Source: Desulfobacula sp. (lineage in GTDB: Bacteria > Desulfobacterota > Desulfobacteria > Desulfobacterales > Desulfobacteraceae). From it: a stretch of 45,813 nt of DNA. The position numbers and the translations under genes are program-made. Positions within the stretch are counted from its first letter, which is position 1. Every line of letters begins with the position of its first letter. Below, piece by piece: positions 41,621 through 45,813 of the stretch. The notes under the pieces are model-generated. The model made no database searches and was not told the origin of the DNA. It worked only from the letters and a program-made list of their open reading frames with translations. The stretch is from positions 1-45,813 of the forward strand of contig NZ_JAUWQB010000022.1 of assembly GCF_030611305.1 (NCBI RefSeq), read 5' to 3'.

Positions 41621-43279
41621 TTATGAATTTAATATCTTTTTTGCACTTTCGTTATTTACATCAGACACATGAGGAATACCGGTTTCAATTGCTGTTTCCC
41701 GATTACCTGAAAAAATCTCCTGGCGTGTGATTTGATTCAAAGAAAATTTTCTTGCCCCGGCCATGAGCTGCTGCAAACCGCAGCCCAGCTTATCCGCCAG
41801 TGTATAGAATGCAATGGCACCATAAGGAATATTCTTCATTTCCTCCTTGCCCATTTTTTTCTTAAGATCATGGTAACCTACGAAAATTTCATCCGCAGTT
41901 TTTCCAACTTCCAGAACCGTTTTCGGCAATTCATTCCAGTTGCCGTTCACTCCCGCCCGCTGCTCAGGATTAATGGCCCCCTCTATGTTTGCCCCTAAAA
42001 ATCCCGGGATCATAATCGCTCTTCCCATACAAATTAATTTTGTATAGGGAGCACCTAATGCAAGTGATTTAAAAATATGATCTTCAAGTGCGAATCCACC
42101 GGCAAAGGACATGTCCACAACATTTTTCCCTTTTGCCGATAAAATACTGGCATATTCATGGGCTTTTGAATGAAGAATAATGGAGGGAACACCCCAGCTT
42201 TGCATCATATTCCACGGACTCATACCAGTTCCCCCGCCGGAACCGTCAATTGTTAAAAGGTCAAGTTCGGCATCTGTTGCAAACTTAATGGCCATTGCCA
42301 GCTCTTCCATGCCATAAGAACCTGTTTTTAAAGTAATTCTCTCAAACCCGATACCGCGAAGATATTCCACGGTGTTCATGAAATCTTCCTGAACCTTGCT
42401 GACCGTATCGAAATTGGTGGCACCCAGACGGCTGTGCCGGGCAAAAGACTTAATTGCACCCTGCTCAAATCCCTGCTGAACTTCAGGCAGAGACGGGTCC
42501 GGATCAACCACATACCCTCGTTCTTTCAGGAACATTGCATATTCAAGGCTTCTGACCTGTATCTCTCCACCAATATTCTTTGCACCCTGACCCCATTTTA
42601 ATTCAATGATACACTTGTTGCCATATTTATCCACAACATACTCTGCCACACCATTTCGGGTGTCTTCAACATTGAGCTGGACAATGATAGCACCGAACCC
42701 ATTGAAATACCTTAAATAGGTCTCTATTCTCCGGTCAAGTTCAGGCGCTTTAACAATTTTACCTTTTTTATCTGTCTGGGGGCCGATTTCAGAATTTTTA
42801 TCCACACCCACCACATTCTCGCCGATCACCACCGGGATACCGATTAATGCACCACCAATGGCAAAGGAATCCCAATATTTTTCTGCAATAAGGGTTGAGC
42901 CCAAAGCACCAGTCATCATGGGCATGCGGATTTTTGTTTTAATCCTGCTCCCAAACTCGGTTTCAAGGCTGACATTTGGAAAAACACAGTCATCCGGGCT
43001 GTTGGTCATACCGTGTGTAAGCCCGGCCGAGCCATATGCATAGCCTTGAATTCTCAGGGAATTATAAGATACCCCCACATGGTTGGTATTGTTTGCACCG
43101 GCGGTAACCAGACCATAGCTTCTCGGATATAATAATTTTCTTCCAACCATGCTGGACAGCCATGTTTCGCACTTCCCATTACAATCTGCACGACATAATG
43201 TGCAAAGGCTTGATTCACAGACGTTCCCTCTGTTTTTGGTTCCCAGGGCATCATTTCCTTTTGAAAATCTCATTTCCAT
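41621..43279 (-). CDS. Glutamate synthase-like FMN-binding protein (GltB2 type)
   Basis: A 552-residue protein carrying the FMN/Fe-S synthase domain of glutamate synthase without the glutaminase or C-terminal GXGXG regions. N-terminal cysteines CESSLCTLCRADCNGKC are unusual and may bind a cluster. The barrel shows IGGALIGIPVVIGENVVGVD, IIELKWGQGAKNIGGEI, DLLTIDGSGGGTGMSPW and GFALEDHIFKSLALGAPY. GGAGAC lies 6 nt before the ATG. Relatives in anaerobes use separate GltD-like and amidotransferase partners; a GltD-like protein is encoded at 21535-23289. The exact reaction is uncertain. Confidence 0.85.
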   Translation of the reverse strand: MEMRFSKGNDALGTKNRGNVCESSLCTLCRADCNGKCETWLSSMVGRKLLYPRSYGLVTAGANNTNHVGVSYNSLRIQGYAYGSAGLTHGMTNSPDDCVFPNVSLETEFGSRIKTKIRMPMMTGALGSTLIAEKYWDSFAIGGALIGIPVVIGENVVGVDKNSEIGPQTDKKGKIVKAPELDRRIETYLRYFNGFGAIIVQLNVEDTRNGVAEYVVDKYGNKCIIELKWGQGAKNIGGEIQVRSLEYAMFLKERGYVVDPDPSLPEVQQGFEQGAIKSFARHSRLGATNFDTVSKVQEDFMNTVEYLRGIGFERITLKTGSYGMEELAMAIKFATDAELDLLTIDGSGGGTGMSPWNMMQSWGVPSIILHSKAHEYASILSAKGKNVVDMSFAGGFALEDHIFKSLALGAPYTKLICMGRAIMIPGFLGANIEGAINPEQRAGVNGNWNELPKTVLEVGKTADEIFVGYHDLKKKMGKEEMKNIPYGAIAFYTLADKLGCGLQQLMAGARKFSLNQITRQEIFSGNRETAIETGIPHVSDVNNESAKKILNS

Positions 43280-43344
43280 AACTTTGTCTCCTTTTTAATA
43301 ATCTTGTTAGCTTTTCACATTTCCTCATTGAAATAATTTCCTGA

Positions 43345-43393
43345 AAATAAAAAAAGGCACCCTCCCCGGTTAAAAACCGGAGCAGACACCTTT
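43345..43393 (-). terminator. Terminator hairpin in the leader of the glutamate synthase-like gene
   Basis: On the minus strand AAAGGTGTCTGCTCCGGTT folds back on AACCGGGGAGGGTGCCTTT (about 18 pairs including G-U, one mismatch, 3-nt loop) and runs into TTTTTTTATTTT. It lies 65 nt before the start codon with no other minus-strand gene upstream, so it looks like a conditional attenuator rather than the end of another unit. The rest of the gene-free stretch 43280-43650 holds the surE promoter and nothing else recognised. Confidence 0.65.
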
Positions 43394-43526
43394 GTCATGG
43401 AAAAACTTATTTTTACGCCATTGTAAAAACAAATTGAATTAAAATAAAAAGTATCTTGAAAAGATTTTAATGTCAACTTATTTAAAAGAGGATTGTTTTA
43501 TGCGACTTACCTGTATTGCATACTTC

Positions 43527-43555
43527 TTGACAACCCACTTCAATAAAAGTAAATA
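43527..43555 (+). promoter_or_regulatory. Promoter of surE
   Basis: TTGACA at 43527-43532 and TAAATA at 43550-43555 are 17 bp apart, a good sigma-70-type promoter. The predicted start near 43562 leaves a leader of about 90 nt before the surE ATG. Confidence 0.55.
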
Positions 43556-43650
43556 TCCCATTAAATTTTAAAAGCTTAAAAAGATTTGGAAAATTCTTAG
43601 TAAATGGAAAATTACAGCGTGAAGGAAGACATTCTTCTATCAGTGAAAAT

Positions 43651-44403
43651 ATGAAAATCCTTCTTACAAACGATGATGGATATAGTGCTCCGGGAATTCA
43701 AGTGTTGTATGAAACGCTTCGATCTTATCATGAAATTGTTATGGCAGCACCCGATAGAGAGAAAAGTGCCGTGGGGCACGGTATTACCCTTAATGAACCC
43801 ATACGGATTGACAAAATAAACTTAAATGGCGGTGGTGAGGGATATGCAATTACAGGAACTCCGGCAGACTGTGTTAAGCTGGGCCTGTTTAAACTTTGCA
43901 CCACACCACCTGATATAGTTATTTCAGGGATTAATCCGGGCAGTAACACTGGGGTTAATATCAACTATTCGGGTACCGTGGGAGCTGCCAGGGAAGCGGC
44001 ATTAAATGGTTTATTAAGTATAGCTGTTTCGGTAAAACGAGGAAAGATAGTAGATTTTCAGGGTATGTCCCGGTTTATAGGTAATCTGGTGGACAAAGTA
44101 TGTGATTATGGTCTTCCGACCGGCACATTTTTGAACATCAATGCACCGGATATTTCATTGGATGAAGTTCGCGGAGTCAAAATTACCCGGCAGGCCTCTA
44201 ATAATATTTCAAAGCAATTTGAAAAACGTGTTGATCCAAAGGACAGGTCTTATTACTGGTACAGCAGCATAAACCAAGTGAATAGTGAACCAGATACAGA
44301 CGTCAATGCATTATCACAAAACTATATTTCCATAACTCCAATTCAATGCGACATCACAGATTATAAGACAATGGCGGGAATGGAACCATTCCAACTTCCT
44401 TGA
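43651..44403 (+). CDS. surE: 5'/3'-nucleotidase SurE
   Basis: A 250-residue metal-dependent nucleotidase dephosphorylating nucleoside monophosphates. The start MKILLTNDDGYSAPGIQVLYE carries the DD metal ligands. APDREKSAVGHGITL, YAITGTPADCVKLGL and ISGINPGSNTGVNINYSGTVGAAREA are the complete family signature. Length is normal. There is no strong ribosome site at the ATG. It is a single gene, convergent with the MaoC-like gene 16 nt away. Confidence 0.95.
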   Translation: MKILLTNDDGYSAPGIQVLYETLRSYHEIVMAAPDREKSAVGHGITLNEPIRIDKINLNGGGEGYAITGTPADCVKLGLFKLCTTPPDIVISGINPGSNTGVNINYSGTVGAAREAALNGLLSIAVSVKRGKIVDFQGMSRFIGNLVDKVCDYGLPTGTFLNINAPDISLDEVRGVKITRQASNNISKQFEKRVDPKDRSYYWYSSINQVNSEPDTDVNALSQNYISITPIQCDITDYKTMAGMEPFQLP

Positions 44404-44419
44404 CAACATCCCCTGGATA

Positions 44420-44854
44420 TTATTTTTTCAGTCCCCGTAACAAGCTTGCTACGGTTTTCCCCTCTATTACAGTTTCTCCATCCTGATTTTCAATCCAGCT
44501 TCTTATTTCAATCCGTTCATCCTGAGGATCTATTGCTATGATTTCAAACCATGCGCGAAGAGTGTTCCCTATAAAAACAGGACGTAAAAATTCCAGGGTT
44601 TGTGATTTAAAAATTGCACCGATACCTGGCAAATGCATCCCCACCAAAGTTGAAAATAACGAAGCTGACAACATACCATGAGCAATCCGTTGTCCAAAAA
44701 ATGTTTGCTCTGCAAACTGTTCATCAACATGTAAAGGATTTATATCACCTGTTATGGCAATAAAATGGGATAAATCGGATTCAGTTATTGTTTTTTGGAA
44801 TGATGCCTTTTGCCCGACCACAAGATCATCGAAAGTTGTCAGTTGATAAGTCAT
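44420..44854 (-). CDS. MaoC-like (R)-specific enoyl-CoA hydratase
   Basis: A 144-residue single hot-dog domain hydratase. The catalytic Asp/His pair lies in FIAITGDINPLHVDEQFAEQ (hydratase-2 motif D-x-N-P-x-H), followed by FGQRIAHGMLSASLFSTLVG. It adds water to trans-2-enoyl-CoA to form (R)-3-hydroxyacyl-CoA, as in PhaJ. GGGAG precedes the ATG. No acyl-CoA or PHA genes are next to it. It stands alone, divergent from the receiver gene across about 550 bp. Confidence 0.88.
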   Translation of the reverse strand: MTYQLTTFDDLVVGQKASFQKTITESDLSHFIAITGDINPLHVDEQFAEQTFFGQRIAHGMLSASLFSTLVGMHLPGIGAIFKSQTLEFLRPVFIGNTLRAWFEIIAIDPQDERIEIRSWIENQDGETVIEGKTVASLLRGLKK

Positions 44855-45408
44855 GGGTTGCTCCCTTTTAAATAATATGATTTTGAATCATCAAGTTATC
44901 TTATTATCATTAAACTATAAATTTCAAAGCATCATTTTTCAGGTTTGTCTTAAAATCACAGAATTTTATTTTTCCGAGGTCGAATTTGATTTCAAATTTG
45001 AATTTTGCAGCCACCCACAGCTTCGGGTATCCACGTAATTGATATTTTTGTGAAACAATTAAAAATGCATGAGAAATTAGTTTTAATAAAATTTGTAAAA
45101 AACGAAGAAAAATTTAATTAGAAGGAGTAAATAAGAGAAAAAATTTAATAGCGTTTAACGTTGAAAATGATAAAGTTGAAAAATTTCAAATAATAATAGA
45201 CTGTTAGGGAATCTATTGAAATATTTGAAAATATCATGTTCCACGAAAAAAAATATTGTAAAATCAAAAGATTACCAGTGGTTTGTAAAAAAACACCATC
45301 ATATAGCAAATAGAGAATTATCGAGGTTGACTTAGAGTTTGAATTAAAATAAGAGAGATAGAAATTTATGTTATTCAAATTATTTCAAGATATAGGACGG
45401 TTTAAATA
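44855..45408. other. Long AT-rich gene-free region
   Basis: No convincing gene, RNA or repeat array is seen in these 554 bases. An open 77-codon minus-strand frame here is low-complexity and has no ribosome site. The palindrome TTCAAATTTGAA occurs at 44991-45002, overlapping a second inverted repeat AATTTGA-TTTCAAATT. The stretch should contain promoters for the two divergent flanking genes, but none stands out. Confidence 0.5.
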
Positions 45409-45732
45409 TTGAATACTGCATCAGTCTTAAACCCTATTCTCATAATAGATGATGAACTACCTATTTTGAATCTACTTTCAAAAAGCTTGACCAGAAATGG
45501 TTATACTGTGGATACTGCAGAAAGTGGGGAAAAGGGAATTAAAAAAATCGCCTCCAATAATTACAGTCTGATTCTTACTGACATGAAAATGCCTGGTCTG
45601 TCTGGAGAACAGGTTCTTCAATATTCAAAACAAATTCAAAACAAATTGACACCAGTTGTGGGAATGTCTGGAACAGCAATTCTCGGTGAGGATTTTTTTC
45701 ATGCGTCAGTATGGTTTTCCATTAAAAGGTAA
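45409..45732 (+). CDS. Truncated or degenerate receiver-domain protein
   Basis: A 107-residue CheY-like domain starting on TTG. The acidic pair (D14, D15 in PILIIDDELP), phospho-acceptor D58 (LILTDMKMP) and S88 (VVGMSG) are present. The conserved Lys-Pro near residue 104 is replaced (VWFSIKR), and the frame stops just there, so the last strand and helix are missing. A frameshift or nonsense mutation near 45690-45730 is likely, or this is a decaying gene whose remainder lies beyond. No output domain is seen. Confidence 0.6.
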   Translation: MNTASVLNPILIIDDELPILNLLSKSLTRNGYTVDTAESGEKGIKKIASNNYSLILTDMKMPGLSGEQVLQYSKQIQNKLTPVVGMSGTAILGEDFFHASVWFSIKR

Positions 45733-45813
45733 ATATTTTTTTCGTAAACTATTGCCCAAATCTCACGCAAGTTATTGATATTACAGGAGAAAAAATAAGT
45801 CTAGACTTTGTCT

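Noticed and set aside
43315-43398. 27-residue leader peptide overlapping the terminator before the glutamate synthase-like gene
   Set aside because: It has no ribosome site and no run of a regulatory amino acid; its sequence is explained by the hairpin.
45145-45378. 77-codon minus-strand ORF
   Set aside because: Low-complexity, AT-driven composition rich in Asn, Tyr, Phe and Ile, no ribosome site and no recognisable motif.

Overview
The window looks like the chromosome of a sulfate-reducing deltaproteobacterium, most likely in the Desulfobacterales (Desulfobacula/Desulfobacter-like). The grounds are a complete Tmc transmembrane redox complex (tetraheme cytochrome c3, HdrD-like Fe-S protein, membrane cytochrome b-like subunit, repeat protein TmcD), two 2-oxoacid:ferredoxin oxidoreductases, Fe-S flavoproteins, and selenocysteine use with selC and two UGA-containing selenoprotein genes. 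There is no insertion sequence, prophage cluster or CRISPR array. Nearly all of it is ordinary, densely packed chromosome.

Layout. 1-5076 (minus): start of a cold-shock gene with a structured leader, a nitronate monooxygenase-like flavoprotein, a DUF2156 protein, a GNAT enzyme, spermidine synthase speE, a two-domain S-adenosylmethionine decarboxylase speD and a glyoxalase II-like hydrolase. 5250-10744 (minus): universal stress protein, receiver protein, tmcA, tmcB, tmcC, tmcD and a second receiver protein, transcribed in the order receiver-tmcD-C-B-A-receiver-USP from a good candidate sigma-54 promoter at 10728-10744. 10988-16796: class IV aminotransferase, a decayed C-terminal remnant of proB, a cupin, an NtrC-type regulator with its histidine kinase, a small membrane protein and an S24 repressor-like regulator. 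16966-23289: a kinase-like protein of unknown function, then a convergent operon of a GltD-like Fe-S flavoprotein, an FAD oxidoreductase and a 2-oxoacid oxidoreductase (gamma-alpha fusion plus beta). 23500-24357: a YitT membrane protein.

24387-33029 (minus) is one tight run, M20 peptidase-larC-pgpA-recA-alaS-yejB-yejE, with ATGA overlaps at several junctions. 33126-35623 holds a 5' fragment of a second selC, a homocysteine methyltransferase-like gene, a GNAT gene, the intact selC tRNA, and convergent to it a peroxiredoxin whose peroxidatic residue is encoded by UGA. 35790-41523 holds a YfiM/DUF2279-like protein, OsmC, a second selenoprotein of the glycine/D-proline reductase selenoprotein B family (UGA in a UxxC motif) under a GntR regulator, and divergently a second 2-oxoacid oxidoreductase (alpha, then beta-gamma fusion). 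The promoter of the latter is overlapped by a perfect 40-bp palindrome. 41621-45813: glutamate synthase-like FMN protein with a terminator hairpin in its leader, surE, a MaoC-like hydratase and a truncated receiver protein.

The most interesting material is the selenoprotein set. Both UGA codons are followed by hairpins of matching bSECIS geometry, and an ordinary gene caller would split both genes. The second selenoprotein sits in a regulator/oxidoreductase divergon that looks like an uncharacterised redox or amino-acid module. All functional statements rest on motif recognition by eye; no database search was possible.
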